Shown in pieces: positions 1-5,535 of a stretch of DNA of 5,535 bases. The notes beneath the pieces were generated by a model that was given only the letters and a program-made list of their open reading frames with translations, was not told where the DNA came from and ran no database searches. Position 1 is the first letter of the stretch. The number at the start of each line of letters is the position of its first letter. A program made the position numbers and the translations under genes. The DNA comes from Bacillota bacterium. GTDB lineage: Bacteria > Bacillota > Bacilli > Alicyclobacillales > SLC66. Where the stretch lies: the NCBI GenBank assembly GCA_021820825.1, contig JAKADD010000196.1:1-5535 (forward strand). The letters run 5' to 3'.

Positions 1-1305
1 AACAGCATTGGCGGACTCGGCCCGCAGTATCATGTCTCCAATCAGGGGCTGTCCTTGGTGAGATATCATGGCCAGTTGGTCTGGACGTCTCCGCTCGACT
101 ATAACAACGGCCTGATCTGGCTGACAAAACACACGACGCCAGGGTATGTGTGGACATCCGCCAGCAATCCGAACGCGAAGCCTGCGCTTGTTCTCGGTCA
201 ATCCTATCAGATCACTCCCAACGCCGGGTTTGGATACAATCTGGGAAGAATCCTGTACCAGAACTTCCCCACTCTGTACATCGGCACATCCGATTGGGAA
301 CTGAGTCCCCAGGGTCAGGGGTACTGGGTGACCTCGCTCTACGCTCCGGCGCCCGGTCTGTCCGGACTCGTTACCCGTGTTCTTGTGGGCAGCGCGCTCA
401 CCAATCCCACCACAGGTCACGTCGTTTTCTACCGATTGCACACTCAACCCAGTTGGGTGAGCCAAATCGTCGGCCCCAATTTTGCCCAGAACGAGGCCAA
501 ACGCTTCGGCTGGGATCGGGCGGGTTTTATCGCCTCGACATTTACGCATCAACTCACGACGGAACCTGTTCACGCCACCCCTTACAACGTACTTCTGGGC
601 AACGGGGGACTCGGTTGGGAGATCCCCATGACGTCGCCAAACAGCGCGGACAATTCCCTGTCGGGAATCATCCTCGTCGACGCCGAGACCAATCAGGTAA
701 CCTACACGGCCTTTACCGGCGTACAAAACGATCTGGCCGTCACGCAGCGGATAAACGGCGCAACGCTCAACAGCACACTGAGCTCTGGCAGGCCGCTGCT
801 CTATAACGTGGCGGGCGCTCTGGGCTATATTGCGCCAGTGATCAATCAGTCGGGCATCGTTCAGGAAGTGGCGCTCGCCGATCCCCGCAATACGACGCAA
901 CCAATCATCGCCTCGTCGCTCAACAGCGCTTTCACAGCGTGGCAATCGTATCTGGCGGGAACAACGACGCCTGGCTCCGCCATTCCAGGACTGGTGCATC
1001 TCACCGGTTATGTCACGCGCGTGGCCACCTCTCTTGAGTCCAGCGGCGCAAGCGGCGCCACGGTCAAAGAGTACTGGCTCTACCTGATCGGCGGCAACGC
1101 GTTTCGGGCGTCCCTGTCGCTGAACCCCAATGTGGTGCCGTTCGTACAGCCTGGAGACCTGCTCACGGTCACCTACATCAAAAACAGCGGCTCGCCCACA
1201 ACCCTGCAGTCCATATCCGACAGAACCCTGTTGAAGAAGCCCTCGGGCGTACTCCACAAAACTGTCACCAAACTGCATGCGCCCGCGCACCACAGCGCAG
1301 GCTAA
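1..1305 (+). CDS. Unrecognised probable exported/surface protein, 3' part (5' end outside window)
   Basis: The reading frame is already open at base 1 and runs 434 codons to a TAA at 1303-1305. The N-terminus is therefore missing, and no internal start needs to be chosen. I do not recognise the family. What is visible is a Cys-free sequence rich in Ser, Thr, Asn, Gly and aromatic residues with few charges, typical of an exported or extracytoplasmic beta-rich protein. A stretch near fragment residues 203-238 (GWEIPM, then GIILVDAETNQV) resembles the 'W-x-V-P ... G-x-x-x-VDA-x-T-x-x-V' pattern of PepSY-like domains. Residues about 332-394 (HLTGYVTRV ... KEYWLYLIGG ... VQPGDLLTVTYI) read like an OB-fold-type small beta barrel. 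Both assignments are inference from pattern only. The last 30 residues are Lys/His/Ala-rich and probably disordered. No transmembrane segment lies in the visible part; a signal peptide or anchor could lie upstream. A strong terminator follows 20 bases later, so this gene ends its transcription unit. The existence of the gene is nearly certain; the function is unknown. Confidence 0.9.
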   Translation, partial: NSIGGLGPQYHVSNQGLSLVRYHGQLVWTSPLDYNNGLIWLTKHTTPGYVWTSASNPNAKPALVLGQSYQITPNAGFGYNLGRILYQNFPTLYIGTSDWELSPQGQGYWVTSLYAPAPGLSGLVTRVLVGSALTNPTTGHVVFYRLHTQPSWVSQIVGPNFAQNEAKRFGWDRAGFIASTFTHQLTTEPVHATPYNVLLGNGGLGWEIPMTSPNSADNSLSGIILVDAETNQVTYTAFTGVQNDLAVTQRINGATLNSTLSSGRPLLYNVAGALGYIAPVINQSGIVQEVALADPRNTTQPIIASSLNSAFTAWQSYLAGTTTPGSAIPGLVHLTGYVTRVATSLESSGASGATVKEYWLYLIGGNAFRASLSLNPNVVPFVQPGDLLTVTYIKNSGSPTTLQSISDRTLLKKPSGVLHKTVTKLHAPAHHSAG

Positions 1306-1324
1306 GGCCAGAGATACTACTATA

Positions 1325-1376
1325 GGAACACCCCCATCTCCGGCTCCCAGAGCGGTGATGGGGGTGTTCCTTTGTT
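1325..1376 (+). terminator. Strong intrinsic terminator of the upstream (+) gene
   Basis: Bases 1325-1338 and 1357-1370 are perfect 14-bp inverted complements (GGAACACCCCCATC / GATGGGGGTGTTCC). Inside the loop, short complementary stretches (1340-1342 with 1353-1355, and 1344-1346 with 1350-1352) can extend the stem. A T-rich tail (TTTGTT, 1371-1376) follows on the plus strand. The hairpin begins 20 bases after the stop codon of the upstream gene. On the minus strand the sequence after the stem (TATAGTAGTATCTC) is only mildly T-rich. The hairpin may still help stop transcripts from the converging aconitase gene, for which no other hairpin is evident in 1377-1451. Confidence 0.9.
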
Positions 1377-1451
1377 GCTGGCAACCATGCTGATTGTACT
1401 GCCGCACAGGCTTTGCGATTGCCCGACGTCAGCCGTGAATCTGCTGCCGCA

Positions 1452-4166
1452 TCACTGCATCAGATGCCTCAGCACCATTTGCAGAATTCCGCCGTTGTGG
1501 TAATAGTCCACCTCGATTGCGCTGTCCAGACGGACAGTCGCCGCAAACGTGAGCACCGATCCATCAGGGCGTTCGCCTCGTACAGTCACACGCTGACTCG
1601 GCTTCAACGAATCGTCCACCCCAGGAATCGTAAAGAGCTCAGACCCGGTGATCCCGAGACTCTTCCAACTGACTCCAGCGTCGAGTTGAACGGGCAGCAC
1701 GCCCATACCCACCAGATTGCTCCGGTGAATGCGTTCAAAGCTCTCCGCAATAACCGCCCGGACGCCGAGCAGGAATGTGCCTTTCGCCGCCCAGTCGCGG
1801 GAACTGCCCGTACCGTATTCCTTCCCGGCAATGACGACAGTCGGACGCTCCGCTGCCTCATACTTCATGGCTGCGTCGAAAATCGACATGACATCGCCCT
1901 CGGGAATATAGGTGGTCACGCCCCCTTCGGTTCCGGGAGCGACCTCGTTGCGAATCCGCACGTTTGCAAATGTTCCGCGCATCATGATCTCGTGATTGCC
2001 GCGCCTTGATCCATAGGAGTTGAAGTCATGGATGCTCACTCCGCGCTGTTGCAGAAACTGGCCCGCAGGACTCTTCGGATTGATCGCTCCCGCCGGCGAG
2101 ATGTGGTCGGTCGTAACCGAGTCGCCAAGCAGCGCCAGGACGCGCGCGCCCGTGATTGGCCGAATCGCAGGCGCCTCGGGAGAGAGGCCGATAAAGAATG
2201 GCGGTTCCTGTATATACGTCGATTCAGGATCCCAGTCATAGAGCTCTCCCTCAGGTGTGGGCAGTGCGTTCCAGCGTTCATTGCCACGCAGCACGTTGCT
2301 GTACTTGGTTTTAAACAGTTCCGGACGCACAAAGGACGAAATGGCCTGCTCCACCTCCTGCGACGTCGGCCAGATATCCCGCAGATAGATTGGATTGCCA
2401 TCCCTGTCATGGCCGAGCGGGTCGTTCATCATGTCGATATCCACTGTGCCAGCGAGCGCATAGGCGACCACGAGCGGCGGCGAAGCAAGATAGTTTGCCT
2501 TTACAAGAGGGTGAATACGGCCTTCAAAGTTGCGGTTTCCACTGAGCACGGCGGCTACAGTCAATTCCTCTGCACGAACGGCCTCCTCGACTTCAGGAAT
2601 CAGTGGGCCGCTGTTGCCGATGCATGTTGTGCAGCCGTAGCCCACGACCTGAAATCCGAGTTGCTCCAAATAGGGCATGGTTCCGGAATCCTCAAGGTAC
2701 TGAGTCACAACAAGCGAGCCCGGCCCCAGACTGGTTTTCACATGCGGGCGCCGCGTCAGGCCGCGTTCGACGGCTTTTTTTGCCAACAGTCCGGCGGCCA
2801 GCATGACCGATGGGTTCGAAGTGTTGGTGCAACTCGTAATCGCGGCAATGGCGATTGCACCAGTCTTCATGTCAGAGCTGGAACCATCAGCCTGAGTCAC
2901 AGTGACAGTTTTCGCCAGTTGCTCTTCGCCAAGACCGAATCCACCTTCTTTGAGAGGTGCGCGCAACACCTGCCGCCACTGGTTTTTCATCGCAGACAGT
3001 TCCACCCTGTCCTGCGGGCGCTTGGGTCCGGCCAAAGAAGGCGTCACCGTGGAGAGATCAAGCGTCACCTCATCCGTGAATACCGGATCCGGGGTCTCGT
3101 CGGTGCGAAACAGTCCCTGCGCTCTGGCGTACGCCTCCACCAGAGCGATCTGTTCTTCAGTGCGCCCCGTGTTGCGAAGGTAATTGAGCGCTTCTGCGTC
3201 GACAGGGAAAAAGCCCATCGTCGCTCCGTACTCCGGCGACATATTGGCAATCGTCGCGCGGTCTGCGAGTGTAATCGCACTGAGCCCAGGGCCAAAAAAT
3301 TCGACAAATTGCCCGACGACGCCTTTGGCGCGAAGTATATTGGTCACGGTGAGCGCCAGATCGGTGGCTGTTGAACCTTCCGGCAAGCGCCCGGTCAGTC
3401 TGAATCCCACGACTTTCGGCGTCATAAAATAAAGCGGTTGCCCGAGCATCCCAGCCTCCGCTTCAATCCCGCCCACACCCCAGCCGAGCACGCCCAAGCC
3501 ATTGATCATCGTCGTGTGAGAATCTGTTCCCACCAGAGAATCGGGAAACGCGACCATTCCGTGTTCGTCCTGGCGCACCTGCACCACAGACGCCAGATAC
3601 TCCAGGTTGACCTGATGAACAATGCCAGTGGAAGGCGGCACCACCCGAAAATTCTCAAATGCCTTCGTCGCCCAGTGCAAAAATTTATACCGTTCATCAT
3701 TGCGTTCAAATTCGAAATCGGTGTTGATGCGCAAGGAATCCGCCTGACCAAAACTGTCCACCTGCACCGAATGGTCGATCACCAGATCGACGGGTACGAG
3801 CGGATTGATTTTCTTCGGATCGCCGCCCAGACGATGCACAGCCTGTCGCAACGCGGCCAGATCAACAACCACCGGTACGCCCGTGAAATCCTGAAGCAGG
3901 ATGCGCGCAGGCATGAATGGAACTTCCTGCGACTGATCGGGTTGCGCTGCGTTCCAGTTGGCAATCTGACGCACATGATCCTCTGTAATGACGTACCCAT
4001 CAAGTTTTCGCAAAACGCTCTCCAGGAGAATTTTGATCGAAAATGGCAAACGCGACACTGCGCCAACGCCCAGTTCTTCAAGGCGCGCAATCCGGTAGTA
4101 CTGATAATGCTGTCCGTGTACAGTCAATTCGCTTCTTGCCGCAAACGGATCGTTATGAATGCTCAT
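1452..4166 (-). CDS. acnA: Aconitate hydratase (AcnA/CitB type, iron-sulfur)
   Basis: Isomerises citrate to isocitrate through cis-aconitate in the TCA cycle; a cytoplasmic [4Fe-4S] enzyme. With the chosen start it has 904 residues, close to the roughly 900 usual for the AcnA/IRP1 branch. The aconitase catalytic domain spans about residues 65-565 and the C-terminal swivel domain about 680-828. Visible signatures are [11 protein letters not shown] (from 215), SCTNTSNP with cluster ligand Cys446, GYGCTTC with Cys512 and Cys515, [13 protein letters not shown] (681), [10 protein letters not shown] (717) and [13 protein letters not shown] (785). No key residue appears missing. The frame stays open upstream to an ATG at 4247. 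ATG 4166 is preferred because GAGGG sits 8 bases before it and the next residues match where homologues begin; the 27 extra codons look non-coding. ATG 4190 is a weaker alternative. It is transcribed alone, converges with the gene ending at 1305 and diverges from the small gene at 4343. AcnA of this branch in Bacillus is also known to bind RNA when its cluster is lost; whether this one does is not shown here. Confidence 0.97.
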   Translation of the reverse strand: MSIHNDPFAARSELTVHGQHYQYYRIARLEELGVGAVSRLPFSIKILLESVLRKLDGYVITEDHVRQIANWNAAQPDQSQEVPFMPARILLQDFTGVPVVVDLAALRQAVHRLGGDPKKINPLVPVDLVIDHSVQVDSFGQADSLRINTDFEFERNDERYKFLHWATKAFENFRVVPPSTGIVHQVNLEYLASVVQVRQDEHGMVAFPDSLVGTDSHTTMINGLGVLGWGVGGIEAEAGMLGQPLYFMTPKVVGFRLTGRLPEGSTATDLALTVTNILRAKGVVGQFVEFFGPGLSAITLADRATIANMSPEYGATMGFFPVDAEALNYLRNTGRTEEQIALVEAYARAQGLFRTDETPDPVFTDEVTLDLSTVTPSLAGPKRPQDRVELSAMKNQWRQVLRAPLKEGGFGLGEEQLAKTVTVTQADGSSSDMKTGAIAIAAITSCTNTSNPSVMLAAGLLAKKAVERGLTRRPHVKTSLGPGSLVVTQYLEDSGTMPYLEQLGFQVVGYGCTTCIGNSGPLIPEVEEAVRAEELTVAAVLSGNRNFEGRIHPLVKANYLASPPLVVAYALAGTVDIDMMNDPLGHDRDGNPIYLRDIWPTSQEVEQAISSFVRPELFKTKYSNVLRGNERWNALPTPEGELYDWDPESTYIQEPPFFIGLSPEAPAIRPITGARVLALLGDSVTTDHISPAGAINPKSPAGQFLQQRGVSIHDFNSYGSRRGNHEIMMRGTFANVRIRNEVAPGTEGGVTTYIPEGDVMSIFDAAMKYEAAERPTVVIAGKEYGTGSSRDWAAKGTFLLGVRAVIAESFERIHRSNLVGMGVLPVQLDAGVSWKSLGITGSELFTIPGVDDSLKPSQRVTVRGERPDGSVLTFAATVRLDSAIEVDYYHNGGILQMVLRHLMQ

Positions 4167-4174
4167 CCCTTTTA

Positions 4175-4179
4175 CCCTC
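4175..4179 (-). promoter_or_regulatory. Ribosome binding site of acnA (decides the start)
   Basis: On the minus strand GAGGG lies 8 bases before ATG 4166. The upstream in-frame ATGs at 4190 and 4247 have only poorly placed or weak purine tracts, so this site supports the 904-residue form of the enzyme. Confidence 0.6.
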
Positions 4180-4308
4180 GCTTTGCTCATAAGACAGGCC
4201 GCGCCCCACTTTGTTATGGAAACAAGTGTACGGCCGCCCCTCCACATAAACCTATTGCCAAGTTCGCATGCTATGGTGTAGAGGTATCCAAAGCCTTCCC
4301 AGTATCAA

Positions 4309-4317
4309 ATTATACCA
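4309..4317 (-). promoter_or_regulatory. Extended -10 promoter, probably for acnA
   Basis: Read on the minus strand the sequence is TGGTATAAT, a perfect TATAAT with the TG-n extension. A TTGACT hexamer lies upstream at 4335-4340, but the spacer is 20 bases, longer than the usual 16-18. The promoter probably depends on the extended -10. Transcription would begin near 4302, giving a leader of about 135 bases before the acnA ATG. No clear CcpC-type dyad or catabolite-responsive element was found by eye in that leader. Confidence 0.6.
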
Positions 4318-4325
4318 CATTCGCG

Positions 4326-4333
4326 AAAGGAGG
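4326..4333 (+). promoter_or_regulatory. Ribosome binding site of the 61-residue protein gene
   Basis: AAAGGAGG is an essentially ideal Shine-Dalgarno sequence, 9 bases before ATG 4343. It is the main reason to believe the short gene that follows. The same bases lie in the spacer between the -10 and the -35-like hexamer of the leftward acnA promoter. Confidence 0.85.
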
Positions 4334-4342
4334 CAGTCAAGA

Positions 4343-4528
4343 ATGAACCCAGAAACAGACAGACAATCGGTAGACCCGGTTGAGTCAGTCACACAACCGG
4401 CGCACGAAAATATTGCAGAAGGCGTTGATCGCATGGCCGACGAGGGCGGTGGAGTGGTGGATCAAAACTTCCCTTCCGGGGCTCCCATTTTGCGCAACGA
4501 CCTCGTTCGACCAAACGTCGCCAATTGA
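4343..4528 (+). CDS. Small acidic hydrophilic protein, unknown function (61 aa)
   Basis: A 61-codon gene from ATG 4343 to TGA 4526-4528. The frame is open further upstream to an ATG at 4268, but the AAAGGAGG site 9 bases before 4343 fixes the start. The product begins MNPETDRQSVDPVE and has about 11 acidic residues against 4 arginines and no lysine or cysteine. It has no hydrophobic segment or signal peptide, a Gly-rich centre (DEGGGVVDQ), and ends LVRPNVAN. It is probably a soluble cytoplasmic, largely flexible protein. It does not match the alpha/beta-type small acid-soluble spore protein signature. It is divergent from acnA and closed by its own hairpin at 4533-4559, so it is a single-gene unit. 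Its promoter is not obvious: TTGCCA at 4255-4260 and an extended -10-like TGCTATGGT at 4269-4277 are both present but not correctly spaced with each other. I do not recognise the family. The existence of the gene is likely; the function is unknown. Confidence 0.75.
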   Translation: MNPETDRQSVDPVESVTQPAHENIAEGVDRMADEGGGVVDQNFPSGAPILRNDLVRPNVAN

Positions 4529-4532
4529 TGCC

Positions 4533-4559
4533 GGGGGTGCGCAAGCGCCCCTGTCTTCT
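4533..4559 (+). terminator. Intrinsic terminator of the 61-residue protein gene
   Basis: GGGGTGC (4534-4540) pairs with GCGCCCC (4545-4551), with one G-U pair, around a GCAA tetraloop of the stable GNRA class. A T-rich tail TGTCTTCT follows. The stem starts 5 bases after the TGA. The tail is not a pure T run, so efficiency may be moderate. Read on the minus strand the tail is not T-rich, so it is unlikely to serve the converging SCP-2 gene. Confidence 0.7.
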
Positions 4560-4632
4560 ATGCTACACCCCTCTTCGCCACACCCTCTTCTGCGCCACAC
4601 CCAGGTGCCGCGTCAGATTCTGTCTTCTGCGC
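4551..4632. repeat. Short imperfect direct repeats in the convergent spacer
   Basis: CTGTCTTCT occurs at 4551-4559 and again at 4620-4628, each time followed by a similar 'TGC..TACAC / GCGCCGTACAC' stretch. Between them ACACCC recurs at 4565, 4580 and 4597. The first two copies continue as near-identical CCCTCTTC, giving a period of about 15-17 bases. The region between the stop codons of the 61-residue gene (4528) and the SCP-2 gene (4651) has no convincing coding frame. It may be a slippage-derived spacer; no function is evident. Confidence 0.45.
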
Positions 4633-4650
4633 CGTACACTCTGTTGGCTC

Positions 4651-4989
4651 CTAGGAAATCCTGGGTTGCCGAAACAGTCCCAACAACTTCTGTACCAGAA
4701 AGGGATCGCCGTCGATCCGTATCTTTCCCGCCATCAGAGCGGATACCGGATTCAGTTTCCCAAGAACCACGCTGACAAAATCAGCGGCGCTCGTGGTCAC
4801 TGTGGCGTCGACCTTTCCTTCAAGACCCTCCGTCACTTCCACCTGGGCGTCCGCCACCTTCAGCGTCCACGCCCCGCCACCATCGCCATTTAGCACATAG
4901 GCCACCGAGGCTCTCAGTTCGCCGGCCGCCTCCGTCAAAAAGTTGCTTTTCATACCCGCAAAGACTTCGCGGGCTGTTATCTCTTCCAT
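4651..4989 (-). CDS. SCP-2 sterol-carrier-like lipid-binding protein (112 aa)
   Basis: A single-domain SCP-2 family protein. These soluble proteins form a hydrophobic tunnel that binds fatty acyl chains or other lipids; in bacteria the ligand and partner are usually unknown. The whole 112-residue product is the domain. It starts with an amphipathic helix (MEEITAREVFAGMKSNF), followed by beta strands (GAWTLKVADAQVEV, GKVDATVTTSAADFVSVV). It ends with the family's most conserved part, LGKLNPVSALMAGKIRIDGD (77-96), followed by the C-terminal helix VQKLLGLF. There is no signal peptide or membrane segment, so it is cytoplasmic. ATG 4989 is preferred because AAAGGGGTG sits 6 bases before it; a GTG at 5007 in the same frame overlaps that site. 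The gene converges with the 61-residue gene and diverges from the small membrane protein gene. No clear terminator follows its TAG. The family call is firm; the physiological role, perhaps membrane-lipid or hopanoid handling, is speculation. Confidence 0.88.
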   Translation of the reverse strand: MEEITAREVFAGMKSNFLTEAAGELRASVAYVLNGDGGGAWTLKVADAQVEVTEGLEGKVDATVTTSAADFVSVVLGKLNPVSALMAGKIRIDGDPFLVQKLLGLFRQPRIS

Positions 4990-4995
4990 AGGGTT

Positions 4996-5004
4996 CACCC
5001 CTTT
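4996..5004 (-). promoter_or_regulatory. Ribosome binding site of the SCP-2 protein gene (decides the start)
   Basis: AAAGGGGTG on the minus strand is 6 bases before ATG 4989. It overlaps the alternative GTG start at 5007, which makes the longer form unlikely. Confidence 0.65.
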
Positions 5005-5077
5005 CACTTGGCCATACGCATAGCGTGCGCAATTGAGTGCGATACCATGAGTCCGCGACGGTGTCTGCGCAGGATCC

Positions 5078-5148
5078 GGGTCAATCAGCGGCGGCGCATG
5101 AAACTTATCTCACTCTTGTCCGTATAAACCAGTAGCGTCTATTGACCC
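5078..5148. repeat. 8-bp inverted repeat in the divergent intergenic region
   Basis: GGGTCAAT at 5078-5085 is the exact reverse complement of ATTGACCC at 5141-5148, with 55 bases between. Each arm contains TTGACC, a good -35 hexamer, pointing outward toward the SCP-2 gene (left) and the membrane protein gene (right). No good -10 lies at the right distance from either arm (GAAGAT at 5165 is poor), so a promoter is not claimed. It could be a regulator half-site pair or chance. Confidence 0.3.
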
Positions 5149-5201
5149 ACAGCCCACGATGTAGGAAGATGGAACTATGGACAATACACAAGGGAATTCA
5201 C

Positions 5202-5209
5202 AAGGGGAG
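5202..5209 (+). promoter_or_regulatory. Ribosome binding site of the small membrane protein gene
   Basis: AAGGGGAG lies 6 bases before ATG 5216. The alternative in-frame ATG at 5177 has AGGAAG 8 bases upstream, which is also usable, so the site favours 5216 without excluding the longer form. Confidence 0.55.
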
Positions 5210-5215
5210 ATTGCA

Positions 5216-5407
5216 ATGTTACTGGACATCATCAAGTTTGTGGCAGCCATATTTCTAATCTATGTCGCGTTCATCGTTTTTAGCGCCGTTCTGTCATTGC
5301 TCATCAAAGTGGCTCTTCTGCTCTTTCTGGTCGTTGGCATCTATTACCTCTACCACAGGGCGACGAACCACAGATGGCGCCGGATGTTCTCCAGACGGGA
5401 CAGATAA
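5216..5407 (+). CDS. Small membrane protein, two hydrophobic segments and basic tail (63 aa)
   Basis: From ATG 5216 to TAA 5405-5407. A 13-codon longer form from ATG 5177 (MDNTQGNSQGEIA...) is possible and would add a polar N-terminus; the better-placed AAGGGGAG favours 5216. Residues 8-30 and 32-46 are almost entirely hydrophobic, with Lys31 between them. The product is therefore either a tight two-helix hairpin or one long kinked membrane segment. The end, RATNHRWRRMFSRRDR, carries seven arginines and should lie in the cytoplasm by the positive-inside rule. It has no cysteine and no recognisable catalytic motif. I do not recognise a named family; it could be a small phage-shock or stress-type membrane protein, but nothing in the sequence proves it. 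It stands alone: the SCP-2 gene diverges upstream, and a probable minus-strand gene ends 7 bases downstream. No hairpin terminator is visible between them. Confidence 0.75.
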   Translation: MLLDIIKFVAAIFLIYVAFIVFSAVLSLLIKVALLLFLVVGIYYLYHRATNHRWRRMFSRRDR

Positions 5408-5414
5408 CGCCGGT

Positions 5415-5535
5415 TCAGGAATGATCGGGGGCATACGGCCCAATCAGCCGTTCTCTGGCAATGATCTGATCGCCGATTCTGTACACGTCGTTGCGGCCAG
5501 GCACTTTGTGCAAGATCTGTTCACCGTTTTCGTTG
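5415..5535 (-). CDS. C-terminal end of an unidentified protein (start outside window)
   Basis: On the minus strand a frame is open from the window edge for 39 codons to a TGA at 5415-5417, reading NENGEQILHKVPGRNDVYRI and ending GPYAPDHS. The balance of charged, polar and hydrophobic residues and the GC-leaning third positions look like a genuine globular C-terminus. The stop lies 7 bases from that of the converging membrane protein gene, a normal compact tail-to-tail arrangement. A plus-strand frame from ATG 5422 is also open to the edge. It has only a misplaced CAGGA directly against the ATG, and it gives a less convincing protein. The family is not recognised; too little is visible. Confidence 0.5.
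   Translation of the reverse strand, partial: NENGEQILHKVPGRNDVYRIGDQIIARERLIGPYAPDHS

Noticed and set aside
150..806. 218-codon plus-strand frame inside the first gene
   Set aside because: A shifted-frame shadow of the longer frame that is open from base 1. The translation is Arg/Ser/Gln-rich with no sensible hydrophobic pattern.
4167..4247. 27-residue N-terminal extension of aconitase from ATG 4247
   Set aside because: Weak ribosome binding site, a sequence unlike aconitase N-termini, and a good GAGGG properly spaced before ATG 4166.
1413..4346. Long plus-strand reading frames opposite acnA (1413-2009, 2028-3374 and 3438-4346, up to 448 codons)
   Set aside because: All three lie in the one antisense frame that is codon-aligned with acnA, where stops appear only opposite TTA, CTA and TCA sense codons. 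They are open because acnA rarely uses those codons. Their translations are Arg/His-rich and unlike real proteins, and acnA itself has every family motif.
4551..4605. Possible G-quadruplex on the minus strand (four G tracts)
   Set aside because: The tracts are separated by about 12-19 bases, too far apart for a canonical quadruplex.
4551..4632. CRISPR-like array
   Set aside because: The repeats are 6-12 bases, imperfect, irregularly spaced and few, with no cas gene nearby.
4380..4893. Plus-strand frames over the spacer and opposite the SCP-2 gene (4380-4775 and 4525-4893)
   Set aside because: They overlap the 61-residue gene or run antisense to a clear SCP-2 domain. They have no ribosome binding site and have repeat-driven Pro/Ser/Arg composition.
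5422..5535. Plus-strand gene starting at ATG 5422
   Set aside because: The only purine tract (CAGGA) touches the ATG, so the spacing is wrong. The opposite strand gives a more protein-like C-terminus with a well-placed stop.

Overview
The window is about 5.5 kb of moderately GC-rich bacterial chromosome. It looks like a low-copy housekeeping neighbourhood of a Gram-positive Bacillota. The evidence is purine-rich Shine-Dalgarno sequences, a CitB/AcnA-type aconitase of Bacillus-like length, and small single-gene units closed by intrinsic hairpins. An Alicyclobacillaceae-like organism is my guess from the aconitase and the SCP-2 protein; it is inference and not proven by the window.

Layout. Positions 1-1305 (+) hold the 3' part of a long, secreted- or surface-looking protein that I cannot name. 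A very strong 14-bp perfect-stem terminator (1325-1376) follows it and separates it from the converging aconitase gene. Positions 1452-4166 (-) hold a complete aconitate hydratase (acnA/citB), a TCA-cycle enzyme with all three cluster cysteines. Its upstream region (4167-4342) contains an extended -10 promoter reading leftward. Head-to-head with it, 4343-4528 (+) encodes a 61-residue acidic protein of unknown function with an ideal ribosome binding site and its own GNRA-loop terminator. The -35 side of the acnA promoter region lies inside the leader of this small gene.

After a 120-bp convergent spacer with short imperfect direct repeats, 4651-4989 (-) encodes a single-domain SCP-2 sterol-carrier-like lipid-binding protein. 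A roughly 225-bp divergent intergenic region separates it from 5216-5407 (+), a 63-residue membrane protein with two hydrophobic segments and a basic tail. The last 120 bases contain the 3' end of a probable minus-strand gene that converges on it with only a 7-base gap.

Nothing in the window looks like a mobile element, CRISPR array, RNA gene or defence system. The genes alternate in direction and appear to be transcribed singly; only the TCA-cycle role of aconitase is functionally certain. The most interesting items are the unnamed long protein, the divergent acnA/small-acidic-protein arrangement with interleaved signals, and the two small proteins. I see no evidence for an elaborate new system.
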